Positions 55,145 through 63,464 of a DNA stretch of 64,000 nucleotides are shown here, one piece after another. A program made the position numbers and the translations under genes. The stretch's first letter is position 1. Each line of letters starts with the position of its first letter. Source of the DNA: JASHSH01 sp036490215. GTDB taxonomy: Bacteria; Pseudomonadota; Alphaproteobacteria; Rhodospirillales; Magnetospirillaceae. The stretch covers positions 74,911 to 138,910 of the forward strand of contig DASXEH010000003.1 of the NCBI GenBank assembly GCA_036490215.1, written 5' to 3'. The notes below the pieces were generated by a model. It was not told where the DNA came from, searched no databases, and saw nothing but the letters and a program-made list of their open reading frames with translations.

Positions 55145-56260
55145 GTGTCCATCGTCCGCGTCGCCCTGGGCGAGCGCAGCTATGACATCCATATCGCGCC
55201 GAACCTGTTGCCCCAGGCCGGCGCGACGATACGGCCGCTGCTGAAGCAGCCGCGCGTGTTCATCGTCACCGACGAACACGTGGCTGCGCGCCACCTGAAG
55301 ACGCTGCAAGCCGCGTTGGATGTCGAGAAGATTGCGCATGTCACCGAGATTCTGCCGCCCGGCGAAGGCACCAAAGACTTCGCCCATCTGGAAAAACTGC
55401 TCGACCGGATGCAGGACGCCGGCTGCGAACGCTCGACCACCATCGTCGCTTTCGGTGGCGGCGTGATCGGCGACCTGGCCGGATTCGCCGCCTCGATCCT
55501 GCTGCGCGGCGTGCCCTTCATTCAGATTCCCACTACCCTCCTCGCGCAAGTCGACTCGTCCGTCGGCGGCAAGACGGCCATCGATACCCGCTGGGGCAAG
55601 AATCTCGTCGGCAGCTTCTATCAGCCACGCCTGGTGCTGGCCGATATCGATCTGCTGGCCACCCTGCCCGAACGCGAGGTGAAAGCCGGCTACGCCGAGA
55701 TCGTCAAATACGGGCTGATCGACGATCCGGAATTCTTCACCTGGCTGGAAGAACACGGCGCGGCGCTGCTGAATGGCGATCTGGAAGCGCGGCGCTATGC
55801 CGTGTCTCGGTCCTGCGAGAACAAGGCGCGGATCGTCGGCGAGGATGAGCGCGAAAGCGGCAAGCGCGCGCTGCTCAATCTCGGCCACACCTTCGCGCAC
55901 GCGCTGGAGACCGAAGCCGGCTATGGCGATCTGCTGCTCCATGGCGAAGCCGTATCGATTGGCATGGTACTAGCCTTCATGTTGTCGGTGCGGCTGGGCC
56001 TTGCCCCGCAAAGCGACCTCGACCGCCTACGCCGTCATCTCAAGGCGACGCAGATGCCGATCGTGCCGCCATCGATGAACGGCCGGCCCTGGGACCCGCA
56101 GCGGCTGGTCGAGCATATGGGCAGCGACAAGAAGGTGCAGGACGGCAAGATCGGCTTCATCGTCGCGAAGGGGATCGGCCAGTCATTCCAATCGCACGCG
56201 ATCGATGCGGACGAAGCCAAAGCCGTGCTGGCCGAACTGTTGAAGGAGGTGGGGCGATGA
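55145..56260 (+). CDS. aroB: 3-dehydroquinate synthase
   Basis: A 371-aa NAD- and zinc-dependent enzyme of the shikimate pathway, starting at GTG 55145. Signatures are the NAD-binding VAFGGGVIGDLAGFAAS, IPTTLLAQVDSSVGGKTAID, KAGYAEIVKYGLI and the metal ligands in LNLGHTFAHALE and LLHGEAVSIGM. It turns DAHP into 3-dehydroquinate. The stop overlaps the ATG of the CorC-type gene. Confidence 0.97.
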   Translation: MSIVRVALGERSYDIHIAPNLLPQAGATIRPLLKQPRVFIVTDEHVAARHLKTLQAALDVEKIAHVTEILPPGEGTKDFAHLEKLLDRMQDAGCERSTTIVAFGGGVIGDLAGFAASILLRGVPFIQIPTTLLAQVDSSVGGKTAIDTRWGKNLVGSFYQPRLVLADIDLLATLPEREVKAGYAEIVKYGLIDDPEFFTWLEEHGAALLNGDLEARRYAVSRSCENKARIVGEDERESGKRALLNLGHTFAHALETEAGYGDLLLHGEAVSIGMVLAFMLSVRLGLAPQSDLDRLRRHLKATQMPIVPPSMNGRPWDPQRLVEHMGSDKKVQDGKIGFIVAKGIGQSFQSHAIDADEAKAVLAELLKEVGR

Positions 56261-57567
56261 TCGTTGACGACGCGATGATCTACGAGATCGTGGCGATCGG
56301 CGTCCTGCTGGTCCTGCTGTTCTTCTTCAACGCCGCCGAGACCTCGCTGACCGGTGCGTCGCAGTCGTTGATGCATCAGCTCGAAACCGAAGGCAATCGC
56401 AGCGCCGCCGGCGTCAACAAGCTGCGCGCCAATAAGGACCGGATGATCGGCACGATCCTGCTGGGCACAACGGTGACGCAGATTCTGGCTTCATCGCTGG
56501 CGACCACCCTCGCGCTCGCCTTTTTTGGCGCGAAGGGCGTGGCGATCGGCACGGCGGCAACCACCGTGATCGTGCTGATCTTTTGCGAGATCCTGCCCAA
56601 GACCGTGGCGATCCGCCGCTCGAACCGGGTGGCGCTGGTGCTGTCACCGATTCTCCGTCCCATCGTTTGGCTGTTCGGACCGCTCGTCAATGCGGTGCAG
56701 TGGCTGGTGGACGGTATGTTATATCTGGTCGGCGCCAAGCTGGAACCACCAGTCACGGTCATGACCGAAGCGGCCATCGCCGAGCTGAAAGGCGCCATTG
56801 CGATTCACGGTTCGCGCGAGACGATCCGGGCCGAAGGCAAGATGTTGCGTTCGATCCTCGACCTTGGTGATGTGGGCGTGGGCGAGGTGATGGTCCATCG
56901 CAGCAATATCGCGGCGATCGATGCGGATCAGTCGGTCGCGGCGATCTTCGATCAGGTGGCGGCCAGCCCCCATAGCCGCCTTGCCGTATGGCGCGACGCA
57001 CCCGACAACATCATCGGTGTGATCCATTCCAAGACACTGTTGCGCGTGCTACGCGAGCATCCCGACGATCTCGACAAGATTCAAGTGGGTAAGCTGGTCG
57101 ATCCGCCGTGGTTCATTCCTGAATCGACCTCGCTGCTCGAACAGATGCAGGCCTTCCGCAAGCGGCGCGAACATATGGCCCTGGTGGTCGACGAATACGG
57201 CGCGCTGCAAGGCGTGGTGACGGCCGAGGACATCATCGAAGAGATCGTCGGCGAGATGCCCGGCGCCAACGAGCCGATGGGGAAAGACCAGCTGGTCTCA
57301 GGCGTGCGCCCGCAGCCCGACGGCAGCTACATCATCGAAGGCGATGTGACGATCCGCGATCTCAACCGTGAGTTCGACTGGAACCTGCCCGACGAGCACG
57401 CCGCGACCATCGCAGGCCTGTTGCTGCACGAGGTGCGCGCCATCCCCGAGGTCGGGCAGAAATTCCTGTTCCATGGATTCCGGTTCGAGGTGCTGCGTCG
57501 CCATCGCAACCGCATCACCTCGGTTCGGGTTGTGCCGCCGCCGGGCGAACGGCGCAAACTGGCCTAG
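56257..57567 (+). CDS. HlyC/CorC-type (CNNM + CBS) transporter
   Basis: A 436-aa membrane protein. The N-terminal CNNM/DUF21 domain has about three to four helices (MIYEIVAIGVLLVLLFFFNAAETSLTG, ILASSLATTLALAFFGAKGVAIG). A CBS pair occupies residues about 205-330 (VGEVMVHRSNIAAIDAD, MALVVDEYGALQGVVTAEDIIEEIVGE), and the CorC_HlyC domain ends the protein (EGDVTIRDLNREFDW, RFEVLRRHRNRITSVRV). Members are implicated in Mg2+ or Co2+ efflux or resistance. Placed after aroB with an ATGA overlap, as in several alphaproteobacteria. Confidence 0.93.
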   Translation: MIVDDAMIYEIVAIGVLLVLLFFFNAAETSLTGASQSLMHQLETEGNRSAAGVNKLRANKDRMIGTILLGTTVTQILASSLATTLALAFFGAKGVAIGTAATTVIVLIFCEILPKTVAIRRSNRVALVLSPILRPIVWLFGPLVNAVQWLVDGMLYLVGAKLEPPVTVMTEAAIAELKGAIAIHGSRETIRAEGKMLRSILDLGDVGVGEVMVHRSNIAAIDADQSVAAIFDQVAASPHSRLAVWRDAPDNIIGVIHSKTLLRVLREHPDDLDKIQVGKLVDPPWFIPESTSLLEQMQAFRKRREHMALVVDEYGALQGVVTAEDIIEEIVGEMPGANEPMGKDQLVSGVRPQPDGSYIIEGDVTIRDLNREFDWNLPDEHAATIAGLLLHEVRAIPEVGQKFLFHGFRFEVLRRHRNRITSVRVVPPPGERRKLA

Positions 57568-57591
57568 GCGACGACTACGCCGCTTTGCCAA

Positions 57592-58518
57592 CTACGCCGC
57601 CTTGATCGTGACCCGACCGATCGGCCGTTCGGGAATCGGCTTCGAAAAGTCGATCAGCCCCATCTTGCCGGTCTGGAAATCGCGCACGGCCCGCAGCAGC
57701 TCGTCCTTGGTATCGGCGACGAAAGGGCCGTAGCGCAGGATCGGCCAATCCACCGGCGGACCACCCAGGACCAGAATTTCGAGATCGCTGTCGGCCACGA
57801 TGCCGATCCCATCGCCTGAACGGGCGAAGCGCACCAGATCATCACCCTTGGCTGGAATCCCGTCGGTGCCGAATCGCCCACTGCCCGACACGACGTAAGC
57901 ACCGAGATCGATGCCCGATGGGGCAGCCAGCTGGAGCGACGCGCCGGCCGGAACGCTGATATGGGCCAGCCAGGGCGGCGAGAACGACGTCACTGGTCCG
58001 GTCACGCCGCCCAGCGTGCCGGCCAATAGACGAATCGTCGATTGATCCTGATGCAGCTCCGGGATGTCGGACGCGCGGATGGCTTTGTATTCCGGATCGG
58101 CCTCGCGCTTACCGCGCGGCAGGTTGATCCAAAGCTGGACCCCATGCGAACGGCCGCCCGCTTCCTGCGCTTTAGGATCGGCGCCCTCATCGTGAACGAT
58201 GCCGCGACCGGCGCGCATCCATTGCGCTTCGCCGGGCCCGGTGATGCTGGTGTTGCCGATGCTGTCGCGGTGCAGACCGAAGCCCTCGAACATATAGGTC
58301 AGGGTTTCGATGCCGAAATGCGGGTGCTCCGGCGCGCCCTTGGCTTCGCCTGGGCCGTAATCCTTGGGCCCGAAATGATCGAGCATGATGAACGGACCGA
58401 TCGACTGAAAGCTGGGGCCGGGAATGGCCCGCGCGACTTCGAACCCCTCTCCCTCCAGCGTATGCGGCGCGGGGTGCACGCCGACAACGGCTCTCGTACT
58501 CGCAAAGTCCTGACTCAT
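57592..58518 (-). CDS. Pirin-family cupin protein
   Basis: A 308-aa bicupin from ATG 58518; the much longer open frame upstream lacks pirin content. The metal site is in the N-terminal cupin: EHPHFGIETLTYMFEG and the preceding IMLDHFGPKDY, with the second motif GEAQWMRAGRGIVHDE. The pirin C-terminal cupin follows (GPVTSFSPPWLAHISVPAGASL). Bacterial pirins are iron proteins, some with quercetinase activity or pyruvate-dehydrogenase regulatory effects; which applies is unknown. Converges on the CorC-type gene. Confidence 0.93.
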   Translation of the reverse strand: MSQDFASTRAVVGVHPAPHTLEGEGFEVARAIPGPSFQSIGPFIMLDHFGPKDYGPGEAKGAPEHPHFGIETLTYMFEGFGLHRDSIGNTSITGPGEAQWMRAGRGIVHDEGADPKAQEAGGRSHGVQLWINLPRGKREADPEYKAIRASDIPELHQDQSTIRLLAGTLGGVTGPVTSFSPPWLAHISVPAGASLQLAAPSGIDLGAYVVSGSGRFGTDGIPAKGDDLVRFARSGDGIGIVADSDLEILVLGGPPVDWPILRYGPFVADTKDELLRAVRDFQTGKMGLIDFSKPIPERPIGRVTIKAA

Positions 58519-58667
58519 GACCTTGTTCTCCCTACCGAGACGAACAAGGTCGCCGCGGCCTCCAATGCAATCTGTATGAGCAGATAGATCGGTCGCGTTC
58601 GCGCTCGCACAAGAGCCGGACACGCCTCGCATAGGAAGCATGCAACTCGCGCGGAACTGCCGTGAAA

Positions 58668-59945
58668 TTAGTAGGATTGTATCCCATTCAACCACGCGGC
58701 CAGCCGTGCATAAACCTGCTTCGGCGCCGTTGCCCCGGTCACCATGCCGATATGACCGGTATCGAGTTCGACAGTCTCTGCGCGCGGAAGCGCTTGTGCG
58801 AGAGCGAGAGCAGAGGCCGGCGGCACAATCCGGTCGCGCGATGGCACCAGGACCAAGGACGGCCCCGTATAGCGCTCGGGCCGGATCGTCTTGCGGCCTA
58901 CACGCCAAGTGCCCAAGGCCGGCTTGTTCTCGATATACCAACCGAACAGCGCATCGCGCGCGACAGGGCCGGCCAGCATGATCCCGTCGTTGAGCCAGTC
59001 CTCGAGCGCGACGAAATCACGCGCCCGCGCCGTCCCCTGGCCCATATCGGCCAGCGCGCGAAACTTGCGCTCGATGCCGCCCGGATCGATCGTCGCGAAG
59101 CAAGCCTGCAACAGATCGACCGGCATACCGCCCCAGGTTTTGATCGCATCTTCGATCGGCGTCTTCATCGCCGTGACGATGCGCGCCTGGCTGTCATCAG
59201 GTTGATGAAAGTCCCAGGGCGTAGCGAAGAGCGCGAGGCCCTGCACGTCTTTGGGTCGCAACAGCGCTAGCGCCAAAGTCAGAAGCCCGCCCATGCAATA
59301 GCCGAGCAGCGCCGGCTTGCCCGCGCGCTTCGTCACCACATCGAGCGCGCTCGAAAGACGGCCGGCGATATAGTCGTCGAGACCGAATTTCATCTCGACC
59401 GCGCCCGGCGCATCCCAATCGAGCAGAAAGGGCCGGAAGCCCTTTTTGGCCAGGAAGCGCATCAGGCTGCGTTGGGCCGTGAGATCGAGGATATAGGCGC
59501 GGTTGATCAGCGAGGGTACGGCCAGCAGTACCGGCCCCCTGGCGCCTTTGAGGCTGTAGTCGAGCAGACGCGTCGTACCCTCGCGCCACACCACAGGCGG
59601 GTCGGCCAGCCGCCGGCGATAAGGATGGCGGCGATAGGTGTCGATGCCTTTCAGAAATCCATCGACGCGACGGCCGGCCTCACTGGCCAGCGCGCGGTCG
59701 AAGGCTTCACCGTCGGCTTGGCCGAGAGCGCTGCGGAGCTGATCGGCCGCCACGCGCAGCCGCGGACTCCAGGCGAGCGATCCGTTCTTCAAGCTCGGTA
59801 ACGCGGCGTGCGAGGACACCAGCGTCGCGATTTGGGTCGCCAGATGGAGCGGCAGCGGACGCGGCCCCTGTCTTGGTTTGGCCCCTATCTTGTCTTTCGG
59901 GGTTTTGGCCTTGGTTTTGGCTTTTGGGTTCGCGGCTCGACTCAT
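58668..59945 (-). CDS. PhaC-like alpha/beta hydrolase (poly-hydroxyalkanoate synthase family)
   Basis: A 425-aa protein. The nucleophile elbow is GYCMGG with Cys217 in place of Ser, the hallmark of PHA synthases. The catalytic Asp is in VPSRDRIVPP and His in ELDTGHIGMVTG. Before the core come PLHLATQIATLVSSHAALPSLKNGSLAWSP and DPPVVWREGTTRLLDYSL, seen in PhaC-like proteins of Rhodospirillales. It is shorter than class I PhaC (about 590 aa). The 5' 239 nt overlap the PhaE-like gene in another frame. With phaR adjacent, a role in PHA synthesis is the natural reading. Confidence 0.82.
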   Translation of the reverse strand: MSRAANPKAKTKAKTPKDKIGAKPRQGPRPLPLHLATQIATLVSSHAALPSLKNGSLAWSPRLRVAADQLRSALGQADGEAFDRALASEAGRRVDGFLKGIDTYRRHPYRRRLADPPVVWREGTTRLLDYSLKGARGPVLLAVPSLINRAYILDLTAQRSLMRFLAKKGFRPFLLDWDAPGAVEMKFGLDDYIAGRLSSALDVVTKRAGKPALLGYCMGGLLTLALALLRPKDVQGLALFATPWDFHQPDDSQARIVTAMKTPIEDAIKTWGGMPVDLLQACFATIDPGGIERKFRALADMGQGTARARDFVALEDWLNDGIMLAGPVARDALFGWYIENKPALGTWRVGRKTIRPERYTGPSLVLVPSRDRIVPPASALALAQALPRAETVELDTGHIGMVTGATAPKQVYARLAAWLNGIQSY

Positions 59946-60171
59946 GAACGCTCTTGCCAGTCTCCCGGCCAGTCTCCTGGCCGGCCGGAGGGGTCATTGC
60001 GGCGGCCAAACCGGCAGCCTCGGCCAACGAGGCAATACCTTCGATCATCATCACATAGGCTTTCGCCATGGCGTCGGCCACTTCCGGCTCGTTCAGCCAC
60101 GCTGTTACCTGTTGCTGCCAGAGGTCGAGGTAGCGGCGCGCGAGCTGATCAAGATCGGGCGCATCGGTCAT
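59707..60171 (-). CDS. PhaE-like putative PHA synthase accessory protein
   Basis: A 154-aa protein from ATG 60171. N-terminal helices LDQLARRYLDLWQQQVTAWLNEPEVADAMAKAYVMM resemble PHA synthase subunits of the PhaE type, in which a similar 'W' helix packs on PhaC. The middle is a hydrophilic Gln/Lys-rich linker, and the end is a coiled-coil-like VTELEERIARLESAA with a basic tail. The last 80 codons overlap the start of the PhaC-like gene in a different frame. The PhaE assignment is inferred from position and helix style. Confidence 0.65.
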   Translation of the reverse strand: MTDAPDLDQLARRYLDLWQQQVTAWLNEPEVADAMAKAYVMMIEGIASLAEAAGLAAAMTPPAGQETGRETGKSVHESSREPKSQNQGQNPERQDRGQTKTGAASAAAPSGDPNRDAGVLARRVTELEERIARLESAAARGGRSAPQRSRPSRR

Positions 60172-60291
60172 TCGGCCACTATAATGGCCCAATTACGCGG
60201 GCGCAAAAATAACTCGCTGCAAAGCGGTAGGCGGTTGCAAAAAATCTGGTAAAGTCCATTACCTTAGGCCATCCGAGAGGCAATGCGGACG

Positions 60292-60909
60292 ATGTCGAAC
60301 GCGAGCGCGGAAAAGCCCATAACGATCAAAAAATACGCCAACCGGCGGCTCTACAATACTGCCACCAGCAGTTATGTGACGCTCGATCACCTGGCCCAAA
60401 TGGTGAAGCAGAACGAAGAGTTCGTTGTGTATGACGCCAAGAGCGGCGAAGACATCACACGCGCCGTTCTGACCCAGATCATCGTCGAAGAGGAAGGCAA
60501 GGGCGGACAGAACCTGCTGCCGATCAGCTTTCTGCGCAGCTTGATCGGCTTCTATGGCGATTCGCTCGGCCGACTGCTGCCGCGTTATCTCGAGCACAGC
60601 ATGGGCGCTTTCACCAATCACGAGGGCCAGATGCGCCAGTACATGGAAAATGTGCTGGGCGGACTGTTCCCCTTCAATCCGCTCGAAGAGTTGAACAAGC
60701 AGAACATGGCGCTGTTCGACAGCGCGATGAAGATGTGGGCGCCCTTCTACGGGGCGCAGGGTGTGCCGCCCGGGACCGCGCCTGGTCAGCCTCAGCCTGG
60801 ACAACCGGCAACGGAACCGAATAGCGACGCGTCAGTAGCGGAGCTTCAAGCGCGCATTGACGCGATGCAGGATCAGATCAACAAGCTGACCGATCCCAAT
60901 AAGAAGTAA
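60292..60909 (+). CDS. phaR: PhaR: polyhydroxyalkanoate synthesis repressor
   Basis: A 205-aa regulator. ATG 60292 lies 11 bases after GAGAGG; ATG 60283 would leave only two. The PHB/PHA-accumulation DNA-binding domain is unmistakable: ITIKKYANRRLYNTATSSYVTLDHLAQMV. The PHB-binding part follows (FLRSLIGFYGDSLGRLLPRYLEHSMGAF). A Pro/Gln linker and a terminal helix (VAELQARIDAMQDQINKL) end the protein. PhaR represses phasin and its own gene until it is titrated onto PHA granules. It is divergent from the phaE/phaC-like genes. Confidence 0.95.
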   Translation: MSNASAEKPITIKKYANRRLYNTATSSYVTLDHLAQMVKQNEEFVVYDAKSGEDITRAVLTQIIVEEEGKGGQNLLPISFLRSLIGFYGDSLGRLLPRYLEHSMGAFTNHEGQMRQYMENVLGGLFPFNPLEELNKQNMALFDSAMKMWAPFYGAQGVPPGTAPGQPQPGQPATEPNSDASVAELQARIDAMQDQINKLTDPNKK

Positions 60910-61215
60910 TCGGCTGTGATCAGACGGCCTGAACTCATCTGCGGGAATCGACGTGTCGGTTCCGCAGGTGCGAGCATGTTTTTCCGCATGGGCCTCAAGA
61001 GAACGACATAGCCGGGTACCTGATTCACAGATCAAAACGAAGTGAACGCAACAAATCACGCTCCCTTTTGTGTCAAACAAATTTGATTTCTCTTCTCAGT
61101 TGCGCTTTGCGTTGCCATTTTCCTTTTCCGAACCGCGCGTTTCCTTGACGTATAGGGGAAGGGTCCCGTAGCATCCGCAGCGTGCGGATGCGTTCGTAAT
61201 CCGGACGGGTGGGGG
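60910..61215. other. Intergenic region between phaR and the GGDEF-EAL gene
   Basis: No gene is seen in these 306 nt. A hairpin CTGCGGGAA (60939-60947) with TTCCGCAG (60960-60967), one base bulged, lies 30 bases after phaR and may end its transcript. The centre (61035-61130) is AT-rich with T-runs. TTGACG at 61145 could be a -35 box for the downstream gene, though the matching -10 is weak. A perfect hairpin nearer the start codon is listed separately. Confidence 0.5.
61171..61191 (+). promoter_or_regulatory. Perfect hairpin in the leader of the GGDEF-EAL gene
   Basis: GCATCCGCA (61171-61179), loop GCG, TGCGGATGC (61183-61191) is a perfect 9-bp palindrome ending 24 bases before the start codon. 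It could be an operator or an mRNA structure near the ribosome-binding site (GGGTGGGGG). Confidence 0.45.
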
Positions 61216-63288
61216 ATGGATACGAACGTCGACGACCAGCAGCAGTATGCGGATGGCGACGAGTATCGCTCGTTGTTCGAGCACGCCATCGAAGGCATGT
61301 ATCGGACCACACCCGATGGCGGCTTTTTGCGCGCCAATACGGCCCTTGCGCGTATTTACGGCTACACCACACCCGAAGACCTGATCGCCGATCTGACCGA
61401 CATCGCGCGGCAGGTCTATGTCGAGGTGGCCGATCGCGATCGCTTCAAACAGACCATCACCAAAGACGGCGAGATTCGCGACTTCGAGGCGCGCGTCTAT
61501 CGCAAAGACGGCTCGATCATCTGGATCACAGAGAATGCGCGTGCAGTCCGCGACGAGCGCGGCAAGACGCTCTATTACGAAGGCACAGTCGAAGACATCA
61601 CCGCGCGGCGCAATGCCGAAGACCAGTTGAAACTGGCCGGCGCGGTGTTCAGCAGTGCCGCCGAAGGGATCGTCATCTGCAATTGCGACTCTGTGGTGCT
61701 GGCCACCAATCCGGCCTTTTCATCGATCACCGGCTGGCAGCCCGATCAAGTGGTCGGCCGCTTCAACCCGCTGATCGCCGATGAGTTGAGCGACGAGGCC
61801 AGCCTGCGCGAAATTGCCGCAGCCGGCGACGCAGGCCGTCCATGGTCGGGCGAACTCTGGGCCAAGCGCGCCGACGGCTCCGCCTTTCCCGCGTCGCTTT
61901 CGGTTTCGACGGTCAAGTCGGCGGCCGGCGAATGCCAAGCGCGCATCTTTCTTTTCGCCGATATCAGCCAGCGCATCGCCTATGAGCGGCAGATTCACTA
62001 TCAGGCGCGTTACGATTCGCTGACGCGCCTGGTCAATCGCAACACGGCGACGCGCTTCCTCGAGCAGGCGATGCACGAGGTACTGGCCACTGGCTTGCGC
62101 CTCGCCCTGCTGTTCCTCGACGTCGACCGGTTCAAGGACGTCAACGACAGCCTGGGCCATTCGGCGGGTGACGAATTACTCCAACAGCTTGCGCGACGAC
62201 TGAGTTCCTGCGTGCGTGTCAGCGATATCGTCGGCCGGTTGGGCGGCGACGAATTCGTGGTGGTGCTGCCGGCGCTTTCCTCGATGGAGGCGATCGAGGC
62301 CTGCGTCGAGAAATTGCTCTACGCCTTCTCGGAACCCTTCACCGTGTCCGAGCAGATTCTGCATGTCAGTTGCAGCATCGGCATCGCGGTCTATCCCGAA
62401 GACGCCGCCACCGTCGATGCGCTGATGTCGCATGCCGACATGGCGATGTACGACGCTAAGACTTCGGGCGGCGGCTGGAGCTACTACAACGGCGACATGA
62501 AGACCCAGTACGCCGCGCGGGTGACCATCGCCAACGAATTGCGGCACGGGCTGGACCAGCAGCGCTTCCGCCTGGCCTATCAGCCCAAGGTCGACTGTTC
62601 CAACGGCGCGATCGTCGGCGCGGAAGCCCTGATTCGTTGCCGCACGGCGTCGGGTGTCGAATTGAGCCCCTCGCAATTCATCCCGATCGCCGAACGCACC
62701 GGATTGATCGGCGCGATCGGCGACTGGGTTCTGTACGAGACCTGCGGTCAGATCCGCCGCTGGCGCGATGCCGGCATTGTCGTGCCGCCCGTCAGCATCA
62801 ACATCTCAGCCTCGCAGTTTCGCGACACGGTGCTGACCAAGAAAATCGCCGCCGCCGTCGCCGCCGCCGGACTTCAACCCAGTGCGCTCGAAGTCGAGAT
62901 CACCGAAAGCGTGATGGCCGACGACGGCGCCCGCGCCGTGGAGATTCTGTCCGAACTGAATGCCATGGGCATCCGCATCGCCATCGACGATTTCGGCACC
63001 GGCTATTCGTCCTTCGCCTATCTCAAGCGCTTCCCGATCGACACGCTGAAGATCGACCGCGCCTTCATCAATGGCCTACCCGAAGATGGCAAGGACGGCG
63101 CCATCGTCACCTCGCTGATCGGGCTGGGTGCGCATCTGGGCTTCGATGTGCTGGCCGAAGGTGTGGAGACGGTGCAGCAGCGCGACTTCTTGGCCGAGCG
63201 CGGCTGCCGCCTGATCCAGGGGTTTTTCTACGACCGGCCGCTCGAAGTGCCGGATTTCGTCAGCCGACTGCAAGGCGGCCGCGGCTAA
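61216..63288 (+). CDS. PAS-PAS-GGDEF-EAL cyclic-di-GMP signalling protein
   Basis: A 690-aa soluble protein without membrane segments. Two PAS domains (about 15-135, 140-260; the first ends in the PAC-like DGSIIWITENARAV) precede the cyclase and phosphodiesterase domains. The diguanylate-cyclase site RLGGDEFVVVL is intact (near residue 344). The EAL domain retains GAEALIRC (near 470), SINISASQF, EVEITES, IDDFGTGYSSFAYLKRFPIDTLKID and AEGVETVQQ, so hydrolysis of c-di-GMP also looks possible. Net activity cannot be judged from sequence. Probably tunes motility or biofilm in response to a PAS-sensed cue. Confidence 0.94.
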   Translation: MDTNVDDQQQYADGDEYRSLFEHAIEGMYRTTPDGGFLRANTALARIYGYTTPEDLIADLTDIARQVYVEVADRDRFKQTITKDGEIRDFEARVYRKDGSIIWITENARAVRDERGKTLYYEGTVEDITARRNAEDQLKLAGAVFSSAAEGIVICNCDSVVLATNPAFSSITGWQPDQVVGRFNPLIADELSDEASLREIAAAGDAGRPWSGELWAKRADGSAFPASLSVSTVKSAAGECQARIFLFADISQRIAYERQIHYQARYDSLTRLVNRNTATRFLEQAMHEVLATGLRLALLFLDVDRFKDVNDSLGHSAGDELLQQLARRLSSCVRVSDIVGRLGGDEFVVVLPALSSMEAIEACVEKLLYAFSEPFTVSEQILHVSCSIGIAVYPEDAATVDALMSHADMAMYDAKTSGGGWSYYNGDMKTQYAARVTIANELRHGLDQQRFRLAYQPKVDCSNGAIVGAEALIRCRTASGVELSPSQFIPIAERTGLIGAIGDWVLYETCGQIRRWRDAGIVVPPVSINISASQFRDTVLTKKIAAAVAAAGLQPSALEVEITESVMADDGARAVEILSELNAMGIRIAIDDFGTGYSSFAYLKRFPIDTLKIDRAFINGLPEDGKDGAIVTSLIGLGAHLGFDVLAEGVETVQQRDFLAERGCRLIQGFFYDRPLEVPDFVSRLQGGRG

Positions 63289-63464
63289 GCATTTGGTGCG
63301 AAGCCGTCATTCGGCCGCATACGAATGTAGTCGGCAACTTTCACAGCATTGCAACACGCCTGCCCCATCTTTGCCACAGGCCCCGGCCACTGTCCGCGCG
63401 CCCGACGCAACCACATACACACCGCGTCCGGGCGTTGTTTTTTCGTATTCCAAAGGAGGGGTTG

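Noticed and set aside
58519..58941. 141-codon N-terminal extension of the pirin gene
   Set aside because: The extension is low-complexity Arg/Ala/Ser sequence without pirin features; ATG 58518 begins the conserved part.
63289..63464. Pho box upstream of pstS
   Set aside because: No pair of CTGTCAT-like heptamers with 4-bp spacing is visible in the 176-nt gap.
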